Assembly (NCBI GenBank): GCA_028023455.1
Contig: JAQFVV010012404.1
Location: forward strand, 14,247,000 to 14,310,999
Source of the DNA: Epiperipatus broadwayi
Lineage: Eukaryota > Onychophora > Udeonychophora > Euonychophora > Peripatidae
DNA: 64,000 nucleotides
Reading direction: 5' to 3'
The notes beneath the pieces were generated by a model that saw only the letters and a list, made by a program, of their open reading frames with translations, ran no database searches and was not told the origin of the DNA. Both the position numbers and the translations under genes were made by a program. Below, piece after piece: positions 22,356 through 36,345 of the stretch (its first letter is position 1; each line of letters opens with the position of its first letter).

Positions 22356-24135
22356 TTTCAGTATATACTGATGTCTAATATGGATCCTGACTATATCAAC
22401 TTTTTCATAGGAACAGTTGGTGGATGTCTATGGTCACCACTGTTGTCAAACATACCTTTTAATCAAACTTAATATATAAATCAATTATTTGTACCTTCAA
22501 TCATTTTGAAATATACATATTTTTTTTATAATATTCATACTGAATAACACAAATTTTTTTTATTGGCCAAAAAGGAGCACATCAGTGCAATGATTTGTTT
22601 GAATGCAAAAATGATTTTTTTTAGAAAGAGTCTAAGGAAAATAATATTCCATACAATATAAAACCTAGATTACAAAATTGCCCTATCAAATAATTCTTTT
22701 ATATTTTTAGCATCTCATGATTTGTTGCTGAATTGGTGATTTCATATGTTAAGATTTATTTCCCATGCCATCACCTTTTTCTATATAAGAAACTTCTAGC
22801 TTAAGCTTTATATATATATATATATACAATATTGAATCAGTTATAGTGGAAAATTAAGTACTATATAATTAATGGTGAGCAAATAATTAATATATTATAG
22901 TAAAATGCTTTAATCTAAATAATAGTGTGTTCTCTACTTTTAAAAAATATAAATTCACTATGCATATCTGACTTCCTTGATACTTTTCTCTTACACTTCT
23001 CTATAGTGATATTAATTAACTATTTTTAAGTTATGCAGAACAGAATAAGCTACATGAACATAGTTCTAAAATTTCATGACAGAGTTGATTGAACTCTCTG
23101 TATATCAAATCTGTTATTGAATTTTTGATGATGTCAATAATGTCATTATATTCAATACTAATCATGTCATGAATATATTCTTGAAAATTTACATTATCAT
23201 TTTGAAATTTGCATAATTTGTCTTTGTGATAAAAAACTTTATAAAGTTAACATTTATATTTAAACAGTATCCATTTATATATTTCTCTTAGATATTACAA
23301 CTCACAGTTTCCCAAGTAATTTGTAACTTTTTTACAAAATCACCATATCACTTTTTTCTCTTTAATAATATTATGTAAGTCTCTATTTGTCACAAATTAT
23401 GACAATATTGCAGGTTTTGAAAAAATCACAAATGAGTTTTTATTTTTTAACAAACTGAAAGATTTATTCAGCTTGTTTTGAATTATGTGAGTTACTGGTT
23501 ACATTGTCTATTTTATTGTGTTTTTTTTAATTACTAAAAAAAATATTTTATTTTAATAATTTTAATAGAATCTATTGCTGATAAAGTTTTTTTGCATTTT
23601 TGAAATGACAAATTATTGGTATCTTAGTATTTACTTATTGGAATCCTGTTTATGATACTTATTGCAAAATAATGTCATTGGACTAGTGGTCACTAAATAT
23701 CTGAGAATGATTACTCCTCCCCTAGGTCATACCATTCACTAGATTTTTTTAAATCAACTAAAATTTAAATGCTGAATAATTGAAGATTAAGGTAATTTTC
23801 ATTATAATAAAATATATAGCATAGTTTCTTTTGGTTTACCTAAAACATAACATTAACTTATTTTTAATAGAGAAAGGTTTTCTCTATTGCATCATATATA
23901 TAATAAAATAATAATAAATAGCCACTCAAAAATAAGCATGACCATTTCAACCCCCCCCCCACCCAATAATAAAAGAAAAAGAAAAAAACTACTATAGAAA
24001 TGAGTTTTGCAATGATTACACAAACCAATCTGTCAAACACAAATACATTTACATTTAGATACTGCTGGATCATTTTTCAGTTTACTCGATATTTTATTAT
24101 GTTGTTTTTTTAGTTTCTTCAGCAGAAAACTTTTC
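22356..24135. other. AT-rich spacer
   Basis: Contains a poly(C) run at about 23951-23960 and several TA tracts. No gene or structured element is recognised. Confidence 0.55.
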
Positions 24136-26210
24136 TTTTTTTTTTTTTTTATCAAAAACAGGTTTATTCAACTATGTTTACAATAAAGAAAAAATTATAA
24201 AATAACATTAAATTTGGCAATACATTTATAAACCATTAAATTATTTAATGTCCAATATTAATAAGATTCCATATCTAACTTACAACTCTCCAATGTATTT
24301 TATTATCTGCTATATCTTCCCAATGGAAACTATTGATAGTGTACTTCTTTAGAAAGTCTTTAAGATAATCTTTATAATGTAGATGGGTTTATCTTTCCTA
24401 ATAAACCAGTACTTAAGCTCACTATAAAATACCCTTTAAAAAGGCTTCCATTGTTCATTTATTTTACAACTCCAATCCAATAAAACTGTGATTTTACAAT
24501 AGTAGATTCAGTAGCATCAGTCAAGCAAAGAACATGTTGATTGATTTCATGATCTTGCCATTGTATTTTAAAAAAATGTCAGAGCAATCTTTTTTTTAAT
24601 ACCTTTATAGTGTACTTGTAGGATATTCAAGTTACACATTCATATAAATTGGATAAAATAACAGATATATAAAGATAACTTAGCTGCAGTAGTTATTTCT
24701 TTATGATGAAATACTTTATCTTTTAGCTAGTCAATAGCATATTGGAATTTATTTTGTCCTTCAATATATAAGTCCACCTTTTTACTTAAAAAGCATTGAG
24801 GTATTTAAATTGTATTACATTCTCAAGTTGATAGCCATCCAAACTGAAAGTTGCTGAAAATTTTTCTTTCATCATTGACTGATAAAGAATTTGAGCTTTT
24901 TAAACATTAATTAATAAAATAAGATCTTTATCAATTGCATTCAAAACATTAAAAAAATTATATAAATCAATTTTTGAACTGGCAAAATAGCCATTCATCA
25001 GCATACTGTAAATTCAGAATTCAAAAAAGTGATGTTGTTTTGCTTTTAATCAATTCAAAAAATATTATCATCAAACCTGCATCATATTTTGATCCCTGTC
25101 TATTTAAACCATCTATAAATGATTCCAAAGACTAGTATCATAAAATTGAAAACAATAGATCAAGTTCACATTACTGTTTAAGACCAATTTTTATTTCAAA
25201 TGCCTCAGATTTTCCATCTGTAGTAGTAACACTTCTAATTCCATCACATAGAAACTGTATAATACAAATAAATATATGTGGACAACCAACTAATTCAAAC
25301 AATTCCATAGGTACATCCTATTGACTGAATCAAATAGCTTTGATCAAATCAATAAAAACAATATATAAATCACTCTATTGTCCTGACAAGTTTCTTCCAT
25401 TTGCCTGGCAACAAAAATCATATGTGTAGTGCTTTTTGATTTTCTAAAGCACAATAATCTCTGGCCATTCATTTATAACAGGAAACAATCTATGCAATAA
25501 AAATTTTGAAAGTACTTTTGCTGTAGTGGATAATAATAATATTTCATGATAATTCTGCAATCTTGGTCTGATCCCTTTGTTTTTAAAAATTGGAACAGCA
25601 AAAGCATCCTTAAAATTGACTGGCACAATTTTTTGAATTCAGATATTTCTAAAAATTCCAATCTGCAGCCTTCCCATTTTTAAGGTTGCAAAGAGATGTT
25701 TTCACTTCATTAAGTTGGATATCTTTGTTAAAATCTAAATGGGTAGATAAATGAATATATCACTAAAAGTCACCAACACAATTCTTGTATAATTATTCAA
25801 AAGTTGATCAAAATACTCTTTCCATCTGTTCAAAATATTATCATTGTGCAAGAGTATTGCTAGAGTTAACTGGATTATGACATCATTTCTCTGGTCAATA
25901 TGTTGTTTTCAATGTATTAAAAAAGATGTAGAATGACCACACTCAGTGAATGTCTGTATATTCTTTGCAGTTTTACCCCCAATCATTTTTAAGCCTTTGC
26001 TTTCACACCTATATATTCATTATAAAGTTTCACATTTAATCCATTAATTTACCAAGCAGAAAATGTCATGTTCCTTTTAATTAAATCACTAATAATATGT
26101 TAATTATCAGAAAACCAGTCATAGATTTTCTTTTTAGTAAACCCAAGAGTTCCAACAATAAAAGATACTAAATTAGATGTACATCAAATCCAATACCATG
26201 CATTCTTCTT
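24136..26210 (-). mobile_element. Decayed 5'-truncated LINE with poly(A) end
   Basis: Reading the minus strand from 26210, blocks appear in the expected order. They are LGFTKKKIYDWFSDN (linker), NEVKTSLCNLKNGKAAD (usual LKNGKAPG), FKDAFAVPIFKNKGIRPRLQ, YHEILLLSTTAKVLSKFLLH, a degenerate DLTKAFD region, IKIGLKQ (usual GVKQGC), LQYADEW (usual YADD, second Asp lost), then the thumb and C-terminal region with VFHHKEITTAAKL and LHYKDYLKDFLKKYT. The 3' end has AATAAA followed by a poly(A) tract (24136-24150 as T on the plus strand). Stops and frameshifts are frequent, so this is an old copy. The family is one common in animal genomes. The clade (CR1/L2/Jockey group) is a guess. No endonuclease domain is readable upstream. 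Confidence 0.85.
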
Positions 26211-26747
26211 ACACTAACTGATCTGTTCTAATAAGCCTCCTTCCACTGGGAGGTGAATTTTACTAAGAACAGTTATATTGATTTAACAGTTGCTTAGCCA
26301 CAAGTGCAGTATTTATTTTGGCCCGGAAGAGTTTTTATAAGCAAGGATCATGCATTCCATGTACCTATATTTAAAAAAAAATAGATTTATGATACTTTTA
26401 GTGGTATCACTGCTTCTTGCTTCACCATTATTACTGATATTATTATCATTATTTATTACTACTACTACTGAAATGAGTATTCTGCTAGCTGTGACAATTT
26501 AGTCATCTGGTGTTAGACAGATCCTTTTAGCCATTGTAGTATCTCAAGAAAAGATTAATAAGCCTATCCCCATCATTACTTTTTTAATTCTTGAGAGCTT
26601 GAACTATAAAAAAGTCATACATGCTGTGTGTATAGTCAAAAGATGGGAATGTTGTTGCATAAACACACAATCATATTCTCAATTATTATAATAAGATGCC
26701 TGATGGCATGAGAGGTTTGTGATGACTGGGTTCTACAATAACTTAAT
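26211..26747. other. Spacer without recognisable gene
   Basis: Only short chance frames. It could hold unreadable 5' sequence of the adjacent LINE. Confidence 0.45.
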
Positions 26748-27856
26748 TCAGAGACAGGAAACCTCAGCTCTAAGAGCCAACTTTGGCCCTAAAAAACTCT
26801 TAATCTGTCCCTTGGACAATTTCAAAAATGTATATAAAATAACGATGTATAAAACTTGTATTTAAACATATGCGTAATGCAAATATTATATTAAGAACTA
26901 AGAAAAATAAAACATGTATTTTTTCATCTACATCTTTTTTCTTTCTTACCTTTGCAATAGTTCTAGTTCGTTCTATTAGAAAATTAATATTCCAAAAATT
27001 GTCTACATTGTATGATCTATCTGACTACAGATTTAATCTATGACACAGAGGACATCTTGTTTGTTTTTATAGTGATTATCACAGACAAAGACATCGTAGC
27101 AAAAATAAACTTGAATTTTATTTTTGGTTTATAATTATTATTTTCCATTTATTTATTTTTTATTGGGTTGATTACAGTGAATAAGATAAAAATTTATACT
27201 GAAAATTGTGCATTTCAAAAAAAATTGATTAATATATATATATTAGAAATAATTTAGATTTTTTTTTAATAGCACAGTGTCAAACTAAATTTATGTGTCT
27301 GATATTTCTCCAAAGTATTTCAGTTAATAAAGAATATGACATCAAGTCATACTATTTATCAAAACATTTTGATTGCAGCAAAATTGATGGAGGAAAAAAA
27401 ATATGTAAATACAAAAGGAACTTCATCAAGTGGCTAACATGTTATAAATTTTGAAAGCATTTTCTGAAGAGGAATTTATAAAAGACTGCATTTATCCTGT
27501 TGTAGAATTAAACTATTCAAAACATAAGAAATTTGAGATAAATATGTCATAAAAATAGATATCAGATAAATTAGAAAAATTATCATTAAATGTAGAACAT
27601 TCAGTAATAATAATGATGTTACTATATTTTTAATTCATAAAAAAATTGTTGCTGTCGTTTAAAAGGGGGAAATTGAAATTGGCCTCCCCATTTGAAAAGA
27701 GTTCCCACCTTTAATGATTAGTGGTAAATTAATTACATTTTTAAACAAATATATCAGGCTAATGTTTATGGCAATACTTTTGTATGGCCTGCAAATGATA
27801 TTATAAATAACCAAATGGCTCTTGGCAGAAAAAAGATTTCCCATTCCTGTCTTAAG
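26748..27856 (+). mobile_element. hAT element remnant (GTF2IRD2-like transposase fragment)
   Basis: The left end, agagacaggaaacctcagct followed by ctaagagcca, and the right end read in reverse (acaggaatgggaaatctt, then a gccaagagcca block) resemble degenerate hAT terminal repeats with a subterminal GAGCCA motif. The flanks CTTAATTC and CTTAAGTG agree at six of eight positions, as an aged 8-bp hAT target duplication would. Inside, a plus-strand frame near 27420-27600 reads ILKAFSEEEFIKDCIYPVVE then KFEINM and SDKLEKLSLNVEHSV. This resembles the K-P-F-S-E-G-E-F-I-K region of GTF2IRD2-like hAT transposases. It is badly degraded. Confidence 0.55.
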
Positions 27857-28429
27857 TGATTGAAAAAGAAAGAGAGGGAAACAGAAAAAACTGTTTGTAT
27901 CAAAAACAATACCCAGCCATTGGTAAAATCAACTGTGTATTCTAGAAGGCAGCAGGAATTCTTAGACACACACTGTTTATTTGATATTTATAGTTGGCCT
28001 TCAGATCTAAAGACCATGTTAAATGAAGATTTATAATGGTAAAAAATGTAAATATATTATTGATTTATATATGTATATATTAATTCATAGCTAATATTAC
28101 TATTGCAAAGATCTTTCAACTGGATCTCATCAACTTTTGAGTTTTGTGAATTGCTGTGTGCATGCCATGCTTATGACTTTGTTTTGAAAATGTTTTTAGT
28201 AATTGAAGACTTCTAAGCCAACTTAAAATTTTAATCAGAAGATTCATAATAATCGATAAGTAGAATATCTAGTTATTCTTAGCTAGAAGATAAAACTCTA
28301 TTACTGTAAAAACTATTATAAACTAGCATTTGAATAGCTAGTGATGAACGTGTTTTCTGCAGTCATTACTACATTGGGTTATTTTAAACAATTGGAGTAC
28401 ACATAAATCCGATTTTTATAAAGTTAGGT

Positions 28430-28545
28430 AGAATTATAAATATAATCACATGATAATAACCCAAGACTCTATCGATTTTTACATGCCTTGACAATAGGCC
28501 TAGGCTGTTATCATGTGATTATACATAGATATATAAATTATAATT
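28430..28545. repeat. Short foldback (about 115 bp)
   Basis: The block tataatcacatgataata (near 28439) recurs inverted as a tgttatcatgtgattata block (near 28508), with weaker pairing outward (aattataaat / ataaattataatt). The centre contains a cctagg palindrome. It is compatible with a tiny MITE. No coding capacity. Confidence 0.6.
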
Positions 28546-28909
28546 GTCACTGAAATGTAATAAATTAAAGATAATAATAATACTGCTTTATATACAAACA
28601 AAATATTGTATATGTTATATATAATCTTAATGGATTTTTTGCACTGATTACCCTTGTCAAAACATTTTTATATTCCAAAATAAAAATGGAAATATGAAAT
28701 TATAAATTTAAGTGCATACATTCCCAAATACACTCAATGATTTTAGTACATTGCTGGATTAACATCATTAATAAATTATGACTTTTTAATTTTGTGATGT
28801 GATTATGTTCAATGCAAACCATTCTGTAAATTTTTATATTTAAAAGCATGACTACATAAACATCTTTCATATTCTAAAAGTAGTGATGATACTATAGAAT
28901 TTATTTTAA

Positions 28910-31175
28910 CTTTGAAATATATATATTGAAATAAATAATGTTTTATTCATTTCACTGCCAGCCATGTGATCTTCCACATGGTAGTAGCTGGTTTTCAATG
29001 TTATGAGGTTAGTTAATAAATATAATGTAAACAAGTTTTTTTTTAAAAAGTATACAAAGTAAAAGAAATATATTAAAATGAGTTATTAAAAATAATTATA
29101 ATAGATATTGTAGAATAAATTATTAAAAGTTATATTTTAATATAATAAAATAATTGGTTTATTAAAAGCATTTAAAGAGAAATTAATAAATTATACAAAG
29201 TATATTAATAATGTTTCTGTTATCAAATATTAAAAGAATGTATGGACTTTATTGCAAAACAATTCAATTATGTATACTAGTGTTAAAAGAAATTGATTTT
29301 AGATAATTAGGTTGAATTAATAAAAAGATTAATCCTGTTTTGAGATATGAGATTTGAAAACAAGGAGAAAATTCAAGCAATTTAATAATTAAGATGTTTT
29401 AAAAATGCAATCAATTAAATAATGATGTTGTTTCAAAAATTCATATAATTAAAATAAAATGTCATGAAGGTGTTGAAAATAAGAGATTATCAAAGGTATT
29501 AAAAACAAAAAGTCAAATATATATATATAATCAATTTTTCTTGAAATTAATTAGTCTGGGTTTTCGTTTTACTCAAGTTGCATTCAATCATCATTAGGAT
29601 GACTCTAAAAAATATGGAAAAAATTGCTGATTGCATGAAATATATCCAGACTCTTTGATCACCTTGATCAATCTATTTTGGAAAAATCTCTAATCAAAAT
29701 GAAAAAAAAATGCTTGAACCTCAAATTTTGAAGTTAGGAGATTAATAAAAAAAATTATAAGCAACTTGTAAATAAAGAAACATGATTATAAATGGAATCA
29801 ATTAATACATACCATCATAGAAAAAATACTAGCCTGTAAAAAAATCCTTATTCTGACTACAAAACTTTTTCTGCATAAGTTTAAAAAACTATTTATTAAT
29901 TAGATTATTATACTATTATATTAACCATTTTAAGTTTTATTTCATGACCACTTAATGTATATTTAATTCTAATTAACTATATTTTATTTGATATAAAATA
30001 TTTATATAATATATTATTAATTGATTAAAGAAAAAAGCTAATGTTTTCTTACAAAAAAAAAAGTCCGCATTTGTTGTTAAGCATCTATAAAGAGCTGAAC
30101 TTTAAAGCAGTTAAAATTTAAAATTTATTTCATCTGTTCTTTTATTATATATATATATATATGATTATCTGTCAGAAATATGTAAAGTTTATTAAAATAA
30201 TTAATGATTCAATATTCATTTTAAATACACAAATGGTTGCACACATGTAAAATATTTAACATGAAGCATCCAGTGTTAAAATAATGTGTAGTAGGGTGAT
30301 TATTATTCAAAATTTGATCAAGTTCAATTGATTACCATGAATTAGATTTTATGTATGTAGAATTTATAACATAAATGCAGCTGTTCCATCTCTGTTGAAT
30401 TGTTAAAATATACTAAATCAATATAGTGAATTTATTCATGGATTCTTTTATATAAATCAGAGGTTCGATTTCAAAAGTAACCATCTCACATATTTGGATT
30501 GAATTATTATTGAATTAAAAATTGGATTTAAAATAATCACTGCTATAATTGAATTATTATTAAATTGGAATTCGAATCTCAAGTGGCCATTCCCTAGAAT
30601 TAATTATGCTTGTAAGAAAGGTGAAATATATGTCTATAACTATGCTTTGAAGATAATGATATGAATAAATATATTGTATTTGTGAGAGTCAATCATGTGT
30701 AGGAGTATATCCACAATGTATTAAAGGCCATGGATTTACTCTATAGCAAGTGTGCTCAATCATATAATTATATGAGTATTATAATATATAATTGGAAGAT
30801 TGTTTTAAAATTAATCAAAATAAACTTGGGACACTTTACAAATAAATATTAACCTTTCATGTTTGTTCTCCAGCTTGCATGTGAATTAAAAATTAAAAAG
30901 TAGTGAAGAAATGTCTTATTAAAATAATCATTAAAAATTATAATTATAAAGGTAAACAAATAATAAAAAAATTGTGATAAATTTTTGTGATATAGTCTGT
31001 AATGTGAGCATATTTAGGATAAAAGAATATTATATTTTGTTTGAAAATTATGATATATTGTAAATAAACTATTGTTTTGTTATTTGTTTAAATATTGTGA
31101 TAACTTTTTTATGTGTAATATTGTTTTGTCTACATATCATTTATGTATTCATTTCATCTCCAGTAGCTTATGTTT
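28910..31175 (+). repeat. Dispersed repeat A, copy 2
   Basis: Direct-orientation partner of 8990-11350, about 20 kb away. It appears to lack the MITE near 29950 and the SINE near 30620. The reading frame at 31072-31254 lies at its end and is probably chance. Confidence 0.75.
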
Positions 31176-31972
31176 AGTGATTTGGCAGGTGTTTCAAATA
31201 GTGTTGTGTATCGGCCATTATGCAAATATTTCCAAATCTAATTTAAATCCATAAATAAGGACTATGTGCTCATATATTTCCTGATGTTAAATGTCAGGTG
31301 GTATCTGAATCAATTAAAATAGATTAAAATAAATGTAAACATTAATAAATTGACCATTACAATATAAATATATTTTTATATTGTGTTTAACTTTGCATGA
31401 ATGTTTACTCTCATTTTGATTGCCCATTTTATGCATAAGATCAACTTGATTCCTGATATTTAATAACATAAATAATGTATGGATTTTTTTCTGGGATCAG
31501 TTTTATTTTTACTATTATTGATTAATTGGTTTAACACATAACCATGGATAAAAATTTACATTACAGACTTTTTCACACTAACAGAATGTATACAAGATAT
31601 TATAATACATTAAATAATAACATACTTATGCAAAATTTATTAGCCAAATTGTCTTTTACTAGGGGCCCCTATGCATTATTTTTAAATATTGTAGTCTTCC
31701 ACATAGCTAATTTTTTTTATTGGCTTGAAAAAAATAATTATTTAATATTTATGAGAAGAAAAAATTGTTTTAAATGTAATTTAAAATTATAAAAAGTAAA
31801 TGACATGATATTGATAAGAAAATTTGTGATAAATAACACGAGCATCAAGACACCAAAACTCACTATTTTTTTTTTTTTTTTGCATTCTTGTCTTTAGGGA
31901 CAATAGTATTTTTAATTATTTAGACTTATTTTTTCCTTTTTTATACAAAAAATTAAAATATTTTTTTTTTAT
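31176..31972. other. Spacer without recognisable gene
   Basis: A reading frame at 31544-31792 has a low-complexity translation and no recognisable family. Poly(T) runs lie near 31867 and 31961. Confidence 0.5.
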
Positions 31973-31990
31973 AAAAAACGGATTAATTAA

Positions 31991-32099
31991 TTTGTCAAGC
32001 GTTGTTAGCCGAGAGGTCATCGCATCAGCCTTGCAAGCAAGTAGTTGGTTGCAGACGGTTGTGGGTTCGTGTCCCGGCTAATGCTATGACATATGAGAA
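31991..32099 (+). mobile_element. tRNA-derived SINE, copy 2, with 18-bp perfect target duplication
   Basis: Flanked by identical AAAAAACGGATTAATTAA at 31973-31990 and 32100-32117, which indicates a recent LINE-mediated insertion. The 109-bp body starts tttgtcaagcgttg, has an A-box-like tagccgagaggtc, a CTTGCAA anticodon-loop-like segment, an extra arm and a B box, ggttcgtgtcc. Acceptor-like arms AGCGTTG and TAATGCT pair over seven positions including G-T pairs. The anticodon stem does not pair well, so it is not a functional tRNA. The extra-arm length suggests a Leu/Ser-type ancestor while the loop reads TGC, so the parent tRNA is unclear. Same family as 10784-10890. Confidence 0.85.
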
Positions 32100-32117
32100 A
32101 AAAAACGGATTAATTAA

Positions 32118-34244
32118 GTATTTTTAATTGTGATAGTTTGTTTTACTCAGCTTTAAAAATATTTAATATTTATGAGAGAAAAAAATTAATTATGATCTTG
32201 AACTATCTATATAAAAGCATTTTGATGAATTTATATGAACCTGACATCTGCCATATAGAAATAGTATTGGCATCTATTTTCAGCCTGGTAAATATTGCAG
32301 GGTTTTTTTTTATTAATTAAATAAAATTTTGAACTAATATCCAATACAAAACATTTTTTATCATCAGATTATTTTCATGGGTTGTCTCACAAATTAGAAA
32401 GTAATAACAATTCATAAAAGTCAAAGCATGGCATTTTTTGAATTTTTTCAGTTTTAAACATCTTCATATTTATTTCAGAGAGCATGCCCAGAATTTATAT
32501 TTCAGAGTGCATATTTAAAAATTGAAATTGATAAAACATTACTAAATTAGAATATAAATAAAGAAGAATTATCTGAGGTTTGCTTTCACTTTATTTCTAT
32601 TCTATTATAACTTATAATAAAATTACTTTACATGTTTAAACCATGCATGTTTGTTGTAATATTTATCTATTATTTATCAATATTATCCTTTCTATCATCT
32701 TCAAACTTGAACAGATTATGATTCTGAAGCTTTGAATCTTACATATTTATATTATTTTTTGATAGTTTTCCAAATTTACATCAAATTCACATATCTTCAT
32801 TTATCTGTGATTCCTAAAGTGACATTATGTTAGTAATTCCTTAAACTTTTTAATTACAACTATATAGATTAGATATTTAAACCATAAATGAATAATATAA
32901 TGTTTCCTATTTTATTATTTTTTTCTTTAAAATTCAGAACAATGTAATAACTTTTCATTCATTGTTTTATAATTAATTTATCAACAATAGTTTTTCAATA
33001 GACTTAATGTAAGATGTCACTGTGATGGATTATTAATATAGAATTTTTTAATAAGCAGTTGTAGTAATTAACATCATTTTCCTTTCATGCCTGATTAGTT
33101 ATGCCAATTAACTTAACCATAATGTAAGTCTATCCTATGTCTGACTCTTCTATGATAATTTTTGGTACTAGTATTGTTTAGATTTATTTGATTGTGCTTT
33201 TAAGGTGAATTCTCTGACATCTGCACCAATTCGATCTGTATCCATATTGTTTACTCCATTTGTCAAGGTTTGTCAAATTTGCATTTTTTGTTATCTACAT
33301 TAGACTGATTAGTCTGTTTTACAACATATTTTTATTATATACTATTTGAAGTAGGGTGCAAAGACATTTATAATTTATAACTACTAAATCAGACAGCTAG
33401 GATAAACTATTAACACAATTTATTTACTATTTGTTTTAATAACTAATAGATAAATAAATTGTATATAATATAGTCAGTCTAATATCATTTTACTTCATAT
33501 TTATATATATAGTAATTATTTGCTGAAGTTTTACAACTTCCATTACCATTGGATGGAAAGTATACAAAATCATAATCTAGATAGAGATGACCTGCTTAAA
33601 CTCTAGATTGATTATTTTAACATAGAGGTGGAAGGACTCTGAAAAACAGCCCTTTTTTGTAAATATCATTGGCCATCCAGCATGAGCAATTTACATATAT
33701 ATATATATATATCATAGATCTTTGTATTTTTAATCAAAAGTCCAGAACTTAACTAATCTGACTGTCTATTTCTTAATTTTATATATTTTTTAATTATTTA
33801 ATTACCTTTTTTTAGCAATTAATTCTACAATTCTTTTCTTCGTGTTTTGTTATAAGCTTAGATTTTTTTATAATTTCAATCTTTTAATTTGTAAATTATT
33901 TAATTCTTCCATATCAAATATTAATCATTTTTATATATGTGTATTGTACGTTTAAAAGTAATTAACTATTTATATAAAATTATTATTAACTAAATATATA
34001 AATCACAATAACTTTTAATTTTAAAACATTAAATAATAAATAACTTACAAAAATTAACTCAAGTAATCTCATATGTTCTTTTCGAATGCTTTTATTTATT
34101 ATATTTATTTCATAAGTGAAAGCTGTTGAAATAATTACCAAGTAATAATTGAAAGTGTTTCTGCAAGGTATTGGTTATTTCATGTTTTAAAATTAAAAGT
34201 ATCATTATTTATAAATTGTAATGGTAAGAAATCTTGGAGTGAAC
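32118..34244. other. AT-rich spacer
   Basis: No gene, RNA or repeat partner recognised. The short frame at 32138-32320 has no recognisable features. Confidence 0.55.
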
Positions 34245-36345
34245 CTGGAGTGAGGCACTCATTATCATCAACCCCAAGTCAACGATAAAATATAAAATTA
34301 AATATAAAAAATGAGATTGTTATAATGAATATGAGAAGCATGAGAGATCAGCAAAAACACCATAAATTCACCAGAATTTTGCAAAAGTAATAATCATTTA
34401 TCATCATGAATGATAAACAATAAAAATAAATCAATAGTCAATCTTATGACTGGATTTGAAATGAGTCCACTACAGGCTAGGCTAATTATTTAGCTCTTAC
34501 CAAACTTAGGGCAGCAATTCAACATAATTCTTTGGATGCACATGCTTAAAAGTGTTACTCCATCAAATACAATAATAATTCAAATAATGCAGGAATACTA
34601 AAACATCCCGATCTTCATCAATGCCCTGGTCATTTAGTATCATTGAATTACTGGCCAACTATAAACTTAATTTCTAAATAAATACTAAACTAAATAAACT
34701 GTAGTGCATGGATTTTAAAGGATATCCTTTTGCACCAATCCAGGATTACAGAAGTAATGAAATAATCATCCTGGTGTGGATGTCCATAACCCTAAACCTA
34801 AACCCCTTTTATATAACAAACCATTATGCATGAATCCAGCTCAGTGACTGTTACTGTAAACAAGAGATATTATGCAGACATATAATATTCTAAAACTATT
34901 TCATGATTGAGTAAATTCACTGGAGTAACTTTAATAATGAAATATAAATTTATTTATTAGAAAAACAATAAAATGAAATTAAAGTCTGCTGAGTATGCTA
35001 TAAATATAAATTCAGCATTCTGATTTTGATCAATACAAAAAAAATAAGCTATCACATGGTGATTTACAAATATCTCAATAGGTTTGCATAAAACATCTAC
35101 ATATCAGTACACAGACATGCCTGTATTAGAAAATTACATATTAGAATTGTGATAAACTAATAATAAAATTCAATTTGTTTTTAATAATACATAAATGATT
35201 AACATATATGTGGATCCATTTATATATATTTTAATCTGTCAAAATAATAAACTTATTATAATATTATATTTTTCACAAGACAGGATTAATTCCATGTGGA
35301 AAATATGCATAAAATTCACACACATATAAGTATGTATTATCTTCTTACTAATCTAAGTTATTGACTCACTATTCTTAATTGTAAATAAAAGTATTTTTCT
35401 CTTTCCAAAAAAAAATATTTCCTTGACAGTCCTTTGGAAAAGGTTTTTTTCATTTTTTAGGTTTTTCTTGATTAATCCTATACATCTTTAAAAATATTCT
35501 AGTAAGTTCTTTTGTTTTCCAATATAAAAATATTTTTGGAGTTTACTTTTTTTTATTTGATTTCAAAATAAAATTGTCATTTTCAACAAAGAAAGTTTCT
35601 GCATTCCTTTTAAATAAATAAAACTGGAAATGGTCATTTATTATTTTCTTTCATTATTCTAGCTTTATTTTGAGATATAATCCAAAAACTGTTGATCTGC
35701 ACTGAGTTCCCTTTAGTCTCTATGCCACCTAATATATACATATGATTGAAATATAAAAGCTTGGTCTTACTTCAATGTGAATTCAAACTGTATTGTCATT
35801 GCATTAGAAACAGCAGCTGGATCCACTATCTCTTGTCTTCTGTTATAATTTCAAAATTATAGCACTGTATAACTGTTATAATCTGTCGAGTCTGGGTAGA
35901 ATTCTAAAAAAACACAGTAATTAAAAGTAAGATTTTTTATCTTGATTGAAAAAAATAAATGACTCTTTTCAATTCACCTTAATCCTTTCAAAAACAACTT
36001 TGTAGAATTTTTTATCAAAATATGTTATACAAGTTTTAATTCTAAAAATGTCTTAATCTAATAAAAACAGATAGAATTGTATATTTACCAGTGCATCTAT
36101 TGTAAAATAAAAACATGCTTGTTTTAATTTTAAAATCAGAATTAATAAAATTTTAATTAAATCCTTTTAAATGTTTAATTTGTAATAAATTTCTCTTTAA
36201 TTCAAAATTATTTAATCCATAATTGTTATTCCAGTGTAATATAGAAATTATCTATAAAAATGTTTGTGTTTATTTCTACTTTTCCTTTTAACTTTATAAA
36301 TATACGTGCACACATACTACTATGTTATTATATACCATGAGACAT
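34245..36345 (+). repeat. Large direct repeat C, copy 1
   Basis: Aligns in direct orientation with 37195-39500. Shared stretches include gcatgagagatca, gactggatttgaaatg, accaaacttagggcagcaat, ttttatataaca with accattatgcatgaatcca, tcttcttactaatctaagtt, and ccatgagacat near the end. Divergence is substantial but the order is conserved end to end. No coding frame is shared. It is either an old tandem segmental duplication or two adjacent copies of an unclassified element. Confidence 0.8.

Noticed and set aside
23864-24073. 69-codon hydrophobic minus-strand frame
   Set aside because: T-rich composition produces Phe/Leu/Ile runs and poly(C) gives Gly. No family resemblance.
31991-32090. Functional tRNA gene (TGC loop)
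   Set aside because: Anticodon stem pairs poorly, the arm lengths are mixed, and the segment has LINE-type target duplications, so it is a SINE.
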